Assembly: GCA_910584035.1 (NCBI GenBank)
Contig: CAJTZR010000002.1
Location: forward strand, 1-52,341
Direction of reading: 5' to 3'
DNA: 52,341 bases
Origin: an uncultured Christensenella sp.
Lineage (GTDB): Bacteria; Bacillota; Clostridia; Christensenellales; UBA3700
The translations under genes were made by a program, and so were the position numbers. The stretch's first letter is position 1. Each line of letters starts with the position of its first letter. Shown piece by piece: positions 17,479 to 26,587 of the stretch. Under the pieces are notes generated by a model that searched no databases, was not told the origin of the DNA, and saw only the letters and a list, made by a program, of their open reading frames with translations.

Positions 17479-17940
17479 TTATAATTTTTGCATTTTTTTG
17501 TTAAGGTAAATGCTGTCAGAAAGACTAATTATAAGCGAGGTAATTTTGCTTACAAGATTGTCTAAAACTATTGACGGAGTATTTCTAAGTTCGTCAAAAG
17601 GTTGTTTTTCAATGTCTCCAACTTGACCTAAAATACCTATATTTCCAATGCTGTGTAGAGTTTTTCCTATAGCTTTTCCTGGGCAAATTCCACGCTTTGT
17701 AATTTTAATTGAGCCAATTTCTGTCTTATTTCCCAATGCACAATCAACCGCAATAACAAAATCATTTTTATGACAAGTTATAATATGATTATAAAAAGTC
17801 ATATAATTGATTGCGGTTATAGGATATTGACTTGTGCCGTAAACAAATGCATTTATATTGCTTTTTATCAATTCATCCCCTATTTTAGGTGCTAAACTAT
17901 CACCTTTGACTTTAGGAGTCCCTATACAACAAATTACCAT
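17479..17940 (-). CDS. yyaC: YyaC family protein (DUF1256)
   Basis: The 153-residue protein matches the YyaC/DUF1256 layout. It opens with CCIGTPKVKGDSLAPKIGDEL, then has VYGTSQYPITAINY, an AVDCALG segment, GICPGKAIGKTLHSIGNIGILGQV and a C-terminal NTPSIVLDNLVSKIT. This fold resembles the germination protease/HybD group. In Bacillus the gene is sporulation-associated and also sits near parB. I chose ATG 17940 because GAGGTGATT directly precedes it. A start at 17958 would put that ribosome site inside the gene. It is convergent with recF. No other sporulation gene is visible in the window, so a role in sporulation is only inferred. Confidence 0.85.
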   Translation of the reverse strand: MVICCIGTPKVKGDSLAPKIGDELIKSNINAFVYGTSQYPITAINYMTFYNHIITCHKNDFVIAVDCALGNKTEIGSIKITKRGICPGKAIGKTLHSIGNIGILGQVGDIEKQPFDELRNTPSIVLDNLVSKITSLIISLSDSIYLNKKMQKL

Positions 17941-18049
17941 AATCACCTCAAAAATCAATATTATTTTATGTTAATAGGTTAATTATTGCTAAAAAATGGG
18001 AATAAATTCACTAATATAAAAAATTTTTAATAAAAACTAAAAAAAATTA

Positions 18050-18078
18050 TTGCTTTTATAAATAAAATAGTGTAAAAT
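18050..18078 (+). promoter_or_regulatory. Promoter of the CvpA-like gene
   Basis: TTGCTT (18050-18055) and TAAAAT (18073-18078) are 17 bases apart, placing transcription start near 18085 and leaving a leader of about 40 nt with an AAAAAGGAGAT ribosome site. Confidence 0.55.
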
Positions 18079-18125
18079 AGTATATGTAATAAAATATACT
18101 ATACAGAAACTAAAAAGGAGATATT

Positions 18126-18719
18126 ATGAATAGTTTAATATTTTCAGCGACAACTTTTAATAATATAATTATTGATTTAGTTCTTGCTGCTATTATTGTA
18201 TTATACTTTTTATGGGGCTTTTTAAAAGGATGTGCTAAACCAGTTACAGCTATAATTAGCTGGGGTTTGATAATTCTTATTATATATTTTGGCGGTGTAT
18301 ATCTAGGAAACCTATTCTTGGTTAATATGAAACTTGAAGCACCAATACGTAATATTTTGGCATCTTTACCAGCTGAATTAAATATTAATGTTGACCAAAT
18401 TGTAAAATATATTGGTTTGAGTATTGCATCAATTTGCGTTTTTGTTGTTATAAAGCTAATCACATTCATTATAAATATCGTTATCAAAAAATCTAGAAAG
18501 CCTTATAAAAAAGCGTTGTGGAGCAGATTTTTGGGTGCTTTCTTGAATATCATCAAAGGAGCTTTGTGGATATATATTATTCTTGCAATTCTATATCCAA
18601 TCGCAGTACAATTTGAGATTACTGAGATAGTTAATGTTATCAATAACAGCTCAGTAACTAAGTTCCTAGTAGGTGAATATAACCCTATTAATTTAATGGT
18701 AAATTTGATAGTTAAATAA
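18126..18719 (+). CDS. CvpA family membrane protein
   Basis: The 197-residue protein has four hydrophobic segments (about 13-31, 36-58, 98-120 and 136-160). It opens with the CvpA family pattern IDLVLAAIIVLYFLWGFLKGCAKPV. CvpA proteins are poorly understood inner-membrane proteins linked to colicin V export in E. coli and to envelope homeostasis elsewhere. The start has a consensus AAGGAG site. The gene stands alone: its own promoter is upstream and a stable hairpin follows. Confidence 0.8.
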   Translation: MNSLIFSATTFNNIIIDLVLAAIIVLYFLWGFLKGCAKPVTAIISWGLIILIIYFGGVYLGNLFLVNMKLEAPIRNILASLPAELNINVDQIVKYIGLSIASICVFVVIKLITFIINIVIKKSRKPYKKALWSRFLGAFLNIIKGALWIYIILAILYPIAVQFEITEIVNVINNSSVTKFLVGEYNPINLMVNLIVK

Positions 18720-18761
18720 TACTTTTAAATTTATAAGTTTAATGTTTTCTTTAACAACTTA

Positions 18762-18791
18762 AATATCCCTTTCAGCAATGAAAGGGATATT
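18762..18791 (+). terminator. Strong hairpin after the CvpA-like gene
   Basis: A perfect 13-base stem (AATATCCCTTTCA/TGAAAGGGATATT) is closed by a GCAA tetraloop of the GNRA type. The T-run after it is poor, so it may be an mRNA 3'-end stabiliser or processing site as much as a terminator. Confidence 0.7.
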
Positions 18792-19011
18792 GTCATTTTA
18801 AGTAAAAGCAAAAACTATTGAAAAAGATTTAAAACAAACACTATAAAAAGTCCCAAATACAAAAGAGAAAAAAATTTATTAAGTCGCAAAAAAAATAACA
18901 ACAATATAAAGACACTAAAAATATAACAAAAAAACATTAAAAGATAGTTAAGAAAATAAATTTTTAAAATTTAAAATACAAAAAAATCACTATTTACTTG
19001 TAAATTTGATA

Positions 19012-19040
19012 TTGACGATTTTAGCAATTTATGGTATAAT
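19012..19040 (+). promoter_or_regulatory. Promoter of the FabG-like gene
   Basis: TTGACG (19012-19017) and TATAAT (19035-19040) are 17 bases apart. The expected transcript begins near 19047 and includes the AAAAGGTG ribosome site. This fixes the gene start at 19069 and rules out the longer reading frame from 19006. The stretch from 18792 to this promoter is A-rich and has no gene. Confidence 0.8.
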
Positions 19041-19068
19041 GTTAAAAACAAAAAATGAAAAGGTGAAT

Positions 19069-19794
19069 ATGGTAGCGATTGTAACTGGCGGTAGCAGAGG
19101 TATCGGAAAGGAAATAGTAAAAGCTTTTGTAGAGGTAGGCTACAAAGTAGCTTTTTGTTACCATAAAAGCCAACAAGAAGCTATGGAATTGAGCAATCAA
19201 TTAAATGGCAATGGTAACCTTAATTGTATAGCAGTTCAATGCGATGTAAGGAACTATGATAGCGTTAAAAATTTTGTACAAATGACTTTGGATGTTTTTG
19301 GCAGTATAGATATTGTAGTAAATAATGCTGGTATTGCTAATTATAATTTGCTTATGGACTTAAGTCAAAGTGAATGGCGTAATATTATGTCAACCAATTT
19401 GGATAGTGCTTTTTATATGTGTAATCAATGTATACCACATATGTTGGATAAAGGCGGTAGCATTATAAATATATCTAGTGTTTGGGGGATATATGGTTCT
19501 AGTATGGAGGTTGCCTATTCCGCATCAAAAGCGGGTTTAATAGGTTTTACAAAAGCTTTGGCACAAGAGGTCGGCAGTAGTAATATTAGAGTAAATTGCA
19601 TTGCTGCGGGCGTTATAAATACGGATATGAACAAAGTGCATAGTAAGGAAACTATTAACGATTTAATAGATAGAACTCCACTTTCAAGAATAGGTGAGGC
19701 GGAAGATATTGCACAAACAGCAGTGTATTTATCGTCTAGCAAAGCAAACTTTATAACTGGGCAAGTGATAGAAGTGAGTGGTGGTTTTAAATAG
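19069..19794 (+). CDS. fabG: Short-chain dehydrogenase, 3-oxoacyl-ACP reductase FabG type
   Basis: The 241-residue protein has the NADP-binding TGGSRGIG near the N-terminus and the structural NNAG motif. The catalytic Ser-Tyr-Lys lies in NISSVWG ... YSASKAG, and there is a C-terminal ITGQVIEVSGG. These are the hallmarks of FabG, which reduces 3-oxoacyl-ACP in fatty-acid synthesis. Many short-chain dehydrogenases look alike and no other fab gene is adjacent, so the exact substrate is less certain. ATG 19069 follows AAAAGGTG, and the promoter lies within the upstream extension. Confidence 0.85.
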   Translation: MVAIVTGGSRGIGKEIVKAFVEVGYKVAFCYHKSQQEAMELSNQLNGNGNLNCIAVQCDVRNYDSVKNFVQMTLDVFGSIDIVVNNAGIANYNLLMDLSQSEWRNIMSTNLDSAFYMCNQCIPHMLDKGGSIINISSVWGIYGSSMEVAYSASKAGLIGFTKALAQEVGSSNIRVNCIAAGVINTDMNKVHSKETINDLIDRTPLSRIGEAEDIAQTAVYLSSSKANFITGQVIEVSGGFK

Positions 19795-20044
19795 AATAAA
19801 CTTAATTATGGCTTATTTTAATGTTTTATAGGTAAAAATTTATGTAATAACTTAATTATTATTAATAAAAAAGTAGCCATTAATATGGTGAATAAACTTT
19901 AATTTAAGTTTTATAAATTTATAAAAAATCATAAAATTGATTAGAAAATTTAATAAATTTTTGAAAAATTAAACAACAATATTATAGAAAAGTATAATAA
20001 AGTTAGAGTTTAAACTTAAAAATAACCTTAAAAAGGAGAAAGAT

Positions 20045-20488
20045 ATGAAAATTTTATTATTGCAAGATGTAAAGTCACACGGCAAAAAAGGTGATATTAT
20101 AGAGGTAAATGACGGCTATGCAAAAAACTTTTTGATTAAAAAGAAAATGGCGATTCAAGCAACAAATCAAGTTATAAATGAAACAAATCAAAAAAAGGCA
20201 AGTGAACAAAGGAAACTTGAAATTGAAAGACAAGAGGCTATCAAACTTGCAGAAAGATTAAATGGTAACACTATTATTTGTCCAATTGCTTGCGGTGAAA
20301 ATGGTAAAATGTTTGGCTCTGTAACTGCAAAGGAAATAAGCGATGCATTGCTAAAAAGTGGTTATGATATTGATAAAAAGAAAGTTAACCTTAAAGAACC
20401 AATCAAGGCATTTGGTACATTTGTAGTAGAGGTTAAAGTTTATGCAAATGTAACTGCAACAATTAATATAAATGTGGTTAAAAAATAA
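20045..20488 (+). CDS. rplI: 50S ribosomal protein bL9
   Basis: The 147-residue protein begins MKILLLQDVKSHGKKGDIIEV and continues with NDGYAKNFLIKKKMA, the bL9 signature. A long charged connecting helix (about 42-75) and a C-terminal RNA-binding domain (GKMFGSVTAKEI) follow. It binds 23S rRNA near the base of the L1 stalk. The ribosome site AAAAAGGAGAA is strong. A TATAAT at about 19993-19998 could be its -10, but the -35 is poor. upp follows 16 bases after its stop, an unusual operon pairing. Confidence 0.97.
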   Translation: MKILLLQDVKSHGKKGDIIEVNDGYAKNFLIKKKMAIQATNQVINETNQKKASEQRKLEIERQEAIKLAERLNGNTIICPIACGENGKMFGSVTAKEISDALLKSGYDIDKKKVNLKEPIKAFGTFVVEVKVYANVTATININVVKK

Positions 20489-20504
20489 GGCAGTGGTAAA
20501 TTTT

Positions 20505-21134
20505 ATGGATAAAGTACATTTGATAAATCACATTTTGATAGACCACAAAATTGCAATTTTGAGAGATGAGACCACAAAAAGCAAACAATTTAGGGAAGTA
20601 ATTGAAGAAATTGCTATGTTGGAAACTTTGGAAGTTTTAAAAGACGCTCCAACAAAAAATATAATGGTAAAAACCCCACTTGAACAAGTTGAGCAAACAG
20701 TTATTAAGGAAAACAGCATTGTAATTGTGCCGATATTACGGGCAGGATTAGGTATGGTAAATGGCGTTACAGCACTTTTGCCAGCTGTGAAAGTTGGACA
20801 TATAGGAATGGCAAGGAATGAGCAAACATTAGAACCAGTGGAATATATGTGCAAGTTGCCAGAGAATATTGAGGATAAAATGGTTATTTTGCTTGACCCA
20901 ATGCTTGCAACGGGTGGTTCAGCGTGTGCTGCAATTCAAACATTAAAAAACAGAGGAGCAAAGAATATAAAAATGCTAAATATTTTGGCAGTGCCTGAAG
21001 GAATAAAAAGAGTAACTGAGCAACATCCTGATGTGGATATATATATTGCAAAAGTTGATAGATGTTTAAATGAAAATGGTTATATATTGCCTGGTCTTGG
21101 AGATGCAGGGGATAGAATTTTTGGAACATATTAA
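20505..21134 (+). CDS. upp: Uracil phosphoribosyltransferase
   Basis: Upp converts uracil and PRPP to UMP in pyrimidine salvage. From ATG 20505 the product is 209 residues, the normal length. It shows RDETTKSKQFR near the N-terminus, the PILRAGLGM segment and the PRPP loop LLDPMLATGGSA (129-140). The C-terminal LPGLGDAGDRIFGTY closes the uracil pocket. A longer start at 20472 overlaps rplI and adds no conserved sequence. The ribosome site is weak, so translation may depend on coupling to rplI. Confidence 0.96.
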   Translation: MDKVHLINHILIDHKIAILRDETTKSKQFREVIEEIAMLETLEVLKDAPTKNIMVKTPLEQVEQTVIKENSIVIVPILRAGLGMVNGVTALLPAVKVGHIGMARNEQTLEPVEYMCKLPENIEDKMVILLDPMLATGGSACAAIQTLKNRGAKNIKMLNILAVPEGIKRVTEQHPDVDIYIAKVDRCLNENGYILPGLGDAGDRIFGTY

Positions 21135-21140
21135 AAGATA

Positions 21141-21173
21141 AAAAATATCTGACTTAATTGTCAGATATTTTTT
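21141..21173 (+). terminator. Terminator after upp
   Basis: AAAAATATCTGAC pairs with GTCAGATATTTTT around TTAATT, followed by more T. It closes the rplI-upp unit. Confidence 0.92.
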
Positions 21174-21186
21174 GTAGTTGGTAAAG

Positions 21187-21333
21187 ACAACCACTAGCTG
21201 TGCTGGTGTGAACATAAGAGTTTTAGCTATACGCAAATAAATATCGAGTGTAGCAAATGAGTGGCAAGTAAATGCAAACTACTAACAATAAAAGCTTAAA
21301 ATTAATATTTAAATATTAGTAGGGCAATAGTTG
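21187..21333. repeat. Non-coding repeat family A, copy 1
   Basis: About 147 bases match 21431-21579 block by block, sharing AGCTATACGCAAATAAATATC, GTAGC, AACTACTAACAATAAAAG, ATATTTAAATAT and AGTAGGGCAATAGTTG. The left end contains a seven-base stem CACTAGC/GCTGGTG. No ORF is present. It looks like a miniature element or structured RNA. Confidence 0.7.
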
Positions 21334-21400
21334 TGATTGTTGGTAAATTGATAAGCCTATAGACTTGGAAAGGTACATACTCTAAGGAGGCAAAATCAAG

Positions 21401-21419
21401 CCACCAGCTTAGCTGGTGG
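21401..21419. repeat. Stable GC-rich palindrome between the two repeats
   Basis: CCACCAGCT-T-AGCTGGTGG is a perfect nine-base stem with a one-base centre, flanked by AAAATCAAG and TTTTGA, which extend the pairing. It may be a terminator-like hairpin. It also resembles in style the subterminal hairpins of IS200/IS605-type elements, but no transposase gene is present. Confidence 0.6.
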
Positions 21420-21430
21420 TTTTGACTATA

Positions 21431-21579
21431 AAATAACTACTCACATTGCTGTTGTCAATATAAAAGCTTTAGCTATACGCAAATAAATATCAAGCGTAGC
21501 GAGTTAGTGGAAAGTAAATACAAACTACTAACAATAAAAGTTAAAATTGATATTTAAATATCAGTAGGGCAATAGTTGC
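21431..21579. repeat. Non-coding repeat family A, copy 2
   Basis: This is the second copy of the 21187-21333 repeat, in the same orientation and about 85% alike by eye in its core. A third, partial copy lies at 51896-51950. The rest of this gene-free stretch up to 21819 shows only AT-rich DNA. Confidence 0.7.
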
Positions 21580-21819
21580 ATTTATTATATCAATGTGTAT
21601 TACAAGTATGAAAAATATTACAATTTATATTGATTAAAAGGAGTTATAATTGTGAGAGTGAAATGTTAAAAACAAGCAATGCAAAGTTGTTATTAATGTT
21701 AATTTATCAATAATATTAGGTTCAATGTGAGCTATATTATAGCTTTTTCTTTTATTAATTCACAATGATAACATTAGGTTGGATAAAATACCATTTATCT
21801 AAAAGCCTATTGTAAATTA

Positions 21820-23856
21820 TTAGTTTTTGATATTTTTAATGTCAAAAGTAAACATCCCATCGCTATCATACCAAAGAGGGAAGTTGGTTGCCCACATATT
21901 GTTATGTAGTATAAATGTTAAACCGCAATTTTCAATATCTGCAACGCTATTATCAAAATTCAAAAGATTTCCGCCCTCTGTTGCAACAAGAGGACACTCT
22001 ATAGAGCTAAGCTCATAAGAGATATTTTGCTTTTTAAACTCTGCTTTTTGGATAACTGATAATTTACGTCCACCACCCGATACAACTCTTTTAGGGTCGA
22101 TTTTTGAAGAGATTTTTACAAAATTCATACTATCAAACACTGGATAAAAATGTGTGGCAGTGCTTTCTGTTGAGCGAACAGCATCTTTTTCTTTCCAAAT
22201 TATTTTTACATTTAAACCAATTGTTGAAAGAGTATATTCTACGGCAAGCTTGTGCGGAGCACCAACTTTATCGCAAGCGATTTGGTCACATTCAAAATTT
22301 GCAAAGATTTTTATATTATCCTCATTTTTTATAGAGGAGCAAGTTTTAATTTGATAATCAAATACTCCTTGAGGGTATTTGTCGTGACCATTTAAGCCAG
22401 GGTTCAGATTATCGGATACTGCCCATTGTTTATGGTGTCTTAAATATTGCTTGCCAAATAGTTCAAAGTCTTTTGCACCATAAGAGCGGTAGTTAACTAA
22501 AGGCTTGTCAATGCCATTAAGAATAAGTATATCAGCATAGTATAAATTTACACCGCCAAATTTACCAATTGCCAAAGTCCATTCCCCAAAAGTAATATTT
22601 GAACCAAAATCATATGGTAAAGACTCGTCTATTTTTGGAATATTTGTTGTTACCAACTCGTCAACAGCAGACATACCCTCTCTTTTCAATTCCTCTGGCA
22701 ATGCGGATATAGCTTTATCAATGTATAAAGATTGTTCAAGCCAACTCTTTTCAATACGTCCGTAAGTGTATTTAGCATCACCAAACTTGTTTGAGATAAA
22801 CGCTAAAAATCTGTAAGGGAAGTCACCAAAAATCCTTTTAGGTTTAACAATATTATAAATTTTAGCCTTTTTAAATTTATCTTTTTCGTAGTTTATGGTA
22901 TCGCAAAAATTCATTTTACTATCCATACCCCAAGTATGCTCACAAATGCAAATTAGATTGTCTGCAAACTTTTGATATTCTACGCTATCTTTAGTTATTT
23001 TTCCCTCTGCAAGCCATTTAGTTTTTAAGTTGCAAAGTCTGCGTAAAGCAGCCACTTTGAAAGGTGCGGTTGCAACTCCGTGTATCCAAGTGTCGCCAAT
23101 TTCCTCCTCAACAACAGGCAATTTGTCACGAACTGCCCAAAGACTTTCAGCAATGTCATCCAATCTGCCAGCAGATACCTCGTAATCAGGATATTTCTTT
23201 TTTAGTTTAGCAATTGTTTTAAGTATAGCCTTGCTACTGCGTGTGCCGTGATTGTCGGCAGCATTGTCAAAATACAATATTTCGTCAATATAAGGGCATT
23301 TAAATTCCCCACCATAGCCGTCAGCGTAAATTACAACAACTTCTTTGCCATCACATTTCCAAACAAAACATTCAGGTACTTTTGGATAAGCTGCAGCAGT
23401 GTTAATGCCAATGTATAATAGTTTTATGCCGTGGTCTGCAAGTATAGGCACTAAAGCTTTTGTATGCCCAGGAACATCTGTCATTTTACCTGCAATAGTC
23501 TTAACTCCGCTAATTTTATCTATTTTATCGACTATAGATAAATTATACTCAACTAAATCTTTATCCATTAGTTCGCTATGAGTTGTAAATGCCAGTGCGT
23601 GAGGGGCAATATTGCCTTCACGCAAAGCTTTTTCTGTTTTAAGCCTTAAATTTTCGTCTCCGCTTTCCAAAGCTTCTTTTATTAGCCACGAACCAGTCGT
23701 CCAAACAAAATTCTTTTTGCCATCTTTGTTTAAACTTTCAGCAAGGTCAATTGCGGACGGAATAAAGCTTTTTAGATATTTTTCTCTAACTTTTTCGGCA
23801 TAATCAGTAAAACCTAAGTCTAGGTGAGTTTTTGAAACTACAATTACTTTTTTCAT
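21820..23856 (-). CDS. DUF5054 glycoside hydrolase-like protein (GH38-type N-domain)
   Basis: The 678-residue protein starts SKTHLDLGFTDYAEKV. This is the HxD metal-binding opening of the GH38 alpha-mannosidase superfamily in its DUF5054 variant. Features of that group include the ADGYGGEF segment and NHGTRS. A second half is rich in beta structure. No signal peptide is present, so it acts in the cytoplasm on imported glycoside. It is the last gene of the three-gene sugar operon, after a GH36 enzyme and a GPH transporter. A mannoside-like substrate is inferred from the superfamily only. The start has a strong AGGAGAA ribosome site. Confidence 0.75.
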   Translation of the reverse strand: MKKVIVVSKTHLDLGFTDYAEKVREKYLKSFIPSAIDLAESLNKDGKKNFVWTTGSWLIKEALESGDENLRLKTEKALREGNIAPHALAFTTHSELMDKDLVEYNLSIVDKIDKISGVKTIAGKMTDVPGHTKALVPILADHGIKLLYIGINTAAAYPKVPECFVWKCDGKEVVVIYADGYGGEFKCPYIDEILYFDNAADNHGTRSSKAILKTIAKLKKKYPDYEVSAGRLDDIAESLWAVRDKLPVVEEEIGDTWIHGVATAPFKVAALRRLCNLKTKWLAEGKITKDSVEYQKFADNLICICEHTWGMDSKMNFCDTINYEKDKFKKAKIYNIVKPKRIFGDFPYRFLAFISNKFGDAKYTYGRIEKSWLEQSLYIDKAISALPEELKREGMSAVDELVTTNIPKIDESLPYDFGSNITFGEWTLAIGKFGGVNLYYADILILNGIDKPLVNYRSYGAKDFELFGKQYLRHHKQWAVSDNLNPGLNGHDKYPQGVFDYQIKTCSSIKNEDNIKIFANFECDQIACDKVGAPHKLAVEYTLSTIGLNVKIIWKEKDAVRSTESTATHFYPVFDSMNFVKISSKIDPKRVVSGGGRKLSVIQKAEFKKQNISYELSSIECPLVATEGGNLLNFDNSVADIENCGLTFILHNNMWATNFPLWYDSDGMFTFDIKNIKN

Positions 23857-23875
23857 AATTTTCTCCTAAATTAAA

Positions 23876-23929
23876 AGAGTTGCAGTAGTGAATTTATAAA
23901 AATGATATAATTTCACAATATGCAACTCT
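23876..23929 (-). other. Intercistronic hairpin between transporter and hydrolase genes
   Basis: AGAGTTGCA (23876-23884) pairs with TGCAACTCT (23921-23929), enclosing a second, imperfect stem around GTGAA/TTCAC. The long stem sits in the 82-base gap and is likely to fold in the mRNA, where it could stabilise, process or attenuate the transcript. No T-run follows on the minus strand, so termination is less likely. Confidence 0.6.
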
Positions 23930-23938
23930 AATTATTAA

Positions 23939-26587
23939 TTATTCAGCTGTAACAGAATTTAAAGCTTCTTCAGTAATAAGTTTTGCAAAAGCCTCACTTG
24001 CCAAAACATTCAACCAAAGTTTAATGCTTTGAGATTTATGTTTTGCCTCAGCAATAGCAGTTTTTTTGTTTTGAACTATCTCTTTTTTCATTGCTTTTAG
24101 TTTATTAGCATTGTGTTTTTCTTTTTTGATAGCGTCCATTTGCTTATTAAAGTCAACTGAGATTTGACTAATTGCAGAGGAATGTGCAAAAGACAAGCGG
24201 TCTATGTTGTTTATAATTTGATATTTTTTAGTGCTATATTCTTTATTAATATCACGTTTTGCAACTTTTGCAGCTTTTTTAATATCTTTAATTTGTTTAA
24301 TTAGTGCATTTTTTGCAGTTGTATCTGTTGTTTCTTTAAGTTTGCTATTTAAATTATCTAGTTCTGGCTTAGTTGAGTTGTTATAATTGTTTTTATAATT
24401 ATCTAGTTTAACTTTATGTTCAGCCTTAATAGTTACAAGTTCGTCTTTTAATTTAGCAATTGTAGCTTTATCTGTTTCAAAACGAGCAGTTTCTGCAACA
24501 AGTTTATTCGCTTTTTCAGACTTGTAATTTTTAATTTTTGCGTTGCAGTCAATTTTTAGTTGAATAGCATCAGTTTTATATTTAGCAACAAGTTCTTTAT
24601 CAGATAATAATTTTTTATAATTACTTAAATTTTGAGCAAAATCAGATTTTGCATTTTCAATATCTTTTTTCGCTGTAGCAACAATTTCAGTATGTTCTGC
24701 AATTGCTTTTACTTTCCATTCAGCAACAAAAACTTTTTTTCTTGCACTTAAAGCCTTTTGTTCTGCAACAATATTTGCAAGAGACTCTTTTCGTTTTGCT
24801 TTTAACTCAAGTTTTCTAGCCGCCTCTTTTTCTTTAATTGCTTTTTCAGCATCTTTTGAGCTTCCGCCATTTGCAATAATTTCTGCTCTAATCGCTTCAA
24901 GCTCTGCAAGGTATGCTTCTTTTGCCAGATTTTCTTCTTTTTGTTTTTCTTCAATTCTTGCCTTTTCTTTTTCAGCCAAAGCGATTTCTGCTTGTCTTTC
25001 AGCCTCTTTTTCAGCAAGGAAGTTGTTGTATGCCTCTTCAATTTCCTCTAAAGTAGCATTTTCCAAATGATTGTCTGCAATAACTTTTTTTCTGTCCAAG
25101 TTTTCCCTTATAATGGCCATTTTGTTTCTGTTTAATGTCGTAAATATAAAAGGAATTGCAGCAAGGAAACTTGCAATAACGACAAGTAAAATAAGTTCAC
25201 CATAAAAAGGATTTCTAATTGCTGGGTCAATAAGCATACTGTAATCTGCTTGAGCATTAGTAACTGTACCTACATTATATTTATTGCATATTATAGTAAA
25301 TGCTAGAGTAGATGCAACAGTACCTAAAGTAGAAATCATTAATTGGAAGTTTTGAGCAAATCCTTCAAGACGGACATTATCTCTATCTTGTTGGAAATCA
25401 AATCCGTCAGACATAATAGTATTTTGGATAATGTATTGTGGACCTAGTGCAAAATTGTATAGGAACAAACATATTAACATTACTACAACACCGCTTTTAT
25501 ATGTAAATAACATTAATAGAGCAGCGGCAGCATTTAGTGCGTGGAATATTACACCTGAACCACGACTGCCTAGCCATTTTATTAAAAGCGGAGCAAGAAT
25601 AATTCCTGGAGTAAAACCAAAACTTACAATTGTTTGAACAACACCTTGAATGGCAGTATCTCTCAATTGAAAGGCACAAATCCAAGGTAATAGCAATGTC
25701 AACCAACCTTTAAACCCATCAAAAAATTTGCTTATTGTAACAAGCCAAAACTCTTTATTTTTGCTAAGAAGTTTTAAACTAGTAAAGAAGCTAAGCTTGT
25801 TTTCTTTAGTTTCTTTAGCTTTAATATTCTCCATTGAGTCAGTGTCAGTTGTACGCTCTTTTGATGTATATAAAACTATCAAACCTAAACCAAAACCGAT
25901 TATTGCAAAGATAGGCATAAATACACGATAAGTCCAAACATTAGTCATTGCATTTTCTTTAGTAGCAAAGCACAATCCACAAATTGGCAATGCAGCTTGA
26001 ATTATACTTGGTCCAAGATTGCCAAGGAATTCAGAAAAGCCCATTATTTTTGTACGCTCTGATGATAGAGGACTTATTGTTTGAGAAATACCCATATAAG
26101 CATTGTTTATTAATTGTTGAGCAATAATAAAGATATTTATAAATATACAAAGCATAGTCATTGTTAAAGCTTTGTTAGGTTGGTCTGCAGGCAATATCCA
26201 GCCTGGAATAGGAACAAGCCAAGTAAGTCCGATAACGGCAAGAACACAAGGTATACCTGCCCAAATCAAGTAAGGTCTAAATTTACCGATTGGTGTATTG
26301 GTTTTGTCTTGTAGCCAACTGATTATTGGAGTTTTTAGAATACCAACACCAACGTTAGTGATAAGGAAAAGTATCATTATCTCGTTAGGCGATAATCCAT
26401 AAACAATAGCTGTAAACATACAAGTTGCAGCCAAGTTCATAAATTGCAATAATGAGGCAAAAGATTTTACACCCATTCCGCCAATGCTGAAACCAGCAAT
26501 CTCCTTATAAGCAACAAATTGTCCCTTTTGCGGTCTTGACCAGTATTTTCGTAGAGTTAGAAACCCTTTTTGAATTTTTTCTTTCAT
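23939..26587 (-). CDS. GPH-family sugar transporter with long coiled-coil tail
   Basis: Residues 1-490 form a 12-helix MFS transporter of the glycoside-pentoside-hexuronide (GPH) group. It has the diagnostic loop DKTNTPIGKFRPYLIW (94-109) and a matching helix pattern, and it imports glycosides with a cation. Residues about 498-882 are an extra cytoplasmic tail rich in Lys, Glu and Ala (for example EIALAEKEKARIEEKQKEE), strongly predicted by eye to be coiled coil. Typical GPH proteins end near residue 480, so this tail almost doubles the protein. The tail is in frame, without stops, and the membrane part is intact. The gene lies between GH36 and DUF5054 genes on the same strand. Confidence 0.85.
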   Translation of the reverse strand: MKEKIQKGFLTLRKYWSRPQKGQFVAYKEIAGFSIGGMGVKSFASLLQFMNLAATCMFTAIVYGLSPNEIMILFLITNVGVGILKTPIISWLQDKTNTPIGKFRPYLIWAGIPCVLAVIGLTWLVPIPGWILPADQPNKALTMTMLCIFINIFIIAQQLINNAYMGISQTISPLSSERTKIMGFSEFLGNLGPSIIQAALPICGLCFATKENAMTNVWTYRVFMPIFAIIGFGLGLIVLYTSKERTTDTDSMENIKAKETKENKLSFFTSLKLLSKNKEFWLVTISKFFDGFKGWLTLLLPWICAFQLRDTAIQGVVQTIVSFGFTPGIILAPLLIKWLGSRGSGVIFHALNAAAALLMLFTYKSGVVVMLICLFLYNFALGPQYIIQNTIMSDGFDFQQDRDNVRLEGFAQNFQLMISTLGTVASTLAFTIICNKYNVGTVTNAQADYSMLIDPAIRNPFYGELILLVVIASFLAAIPFIFTTLNRNKMAIIRENLDRKKVIADNHLENATLEEIEEAYNNFLAEKEAERQAEIALAEKEKARIEEKQKEENLAKEAYLAELEAIRAEIIANGGSSKDAEKAIKEKEAARKLELKAKRKESLANIVAEQKALSARKKVFVAEWKVKAIAEHTEIVATAKKDIENAKSDFAQNLSNYKKLLSDKELVAKYKTDAIQLKIDCNAKIKNYKSEKANKLVAETARFETDKATIAKLKDELVTIKAEHKVKLDNYKNNYNNSTKPELDNLNSKLKETTDTTAKNALIKQIKDIKKAAKVAKRDINKEYSTKKYQIINNIDRLSFAHSSAISQISVDFNKQMDAIKKEKHNANKLKAMKKEIVQNKKTAIAEAKHKSQSIKLWLNVLASEAFAKLITEEALNSVTAE

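Noticed and set aside
19006..19068. N-terminal extension of the FabG-like protein
   Set aside because: The -35/-10 promoter lies inside it and a good ribosome site precedes ATG 19069.
20472..20504. Earlier upp start overlapping rplI
   Set aside because: It adds 11 residues not found in the family; the 209-residue form matches known lengths.
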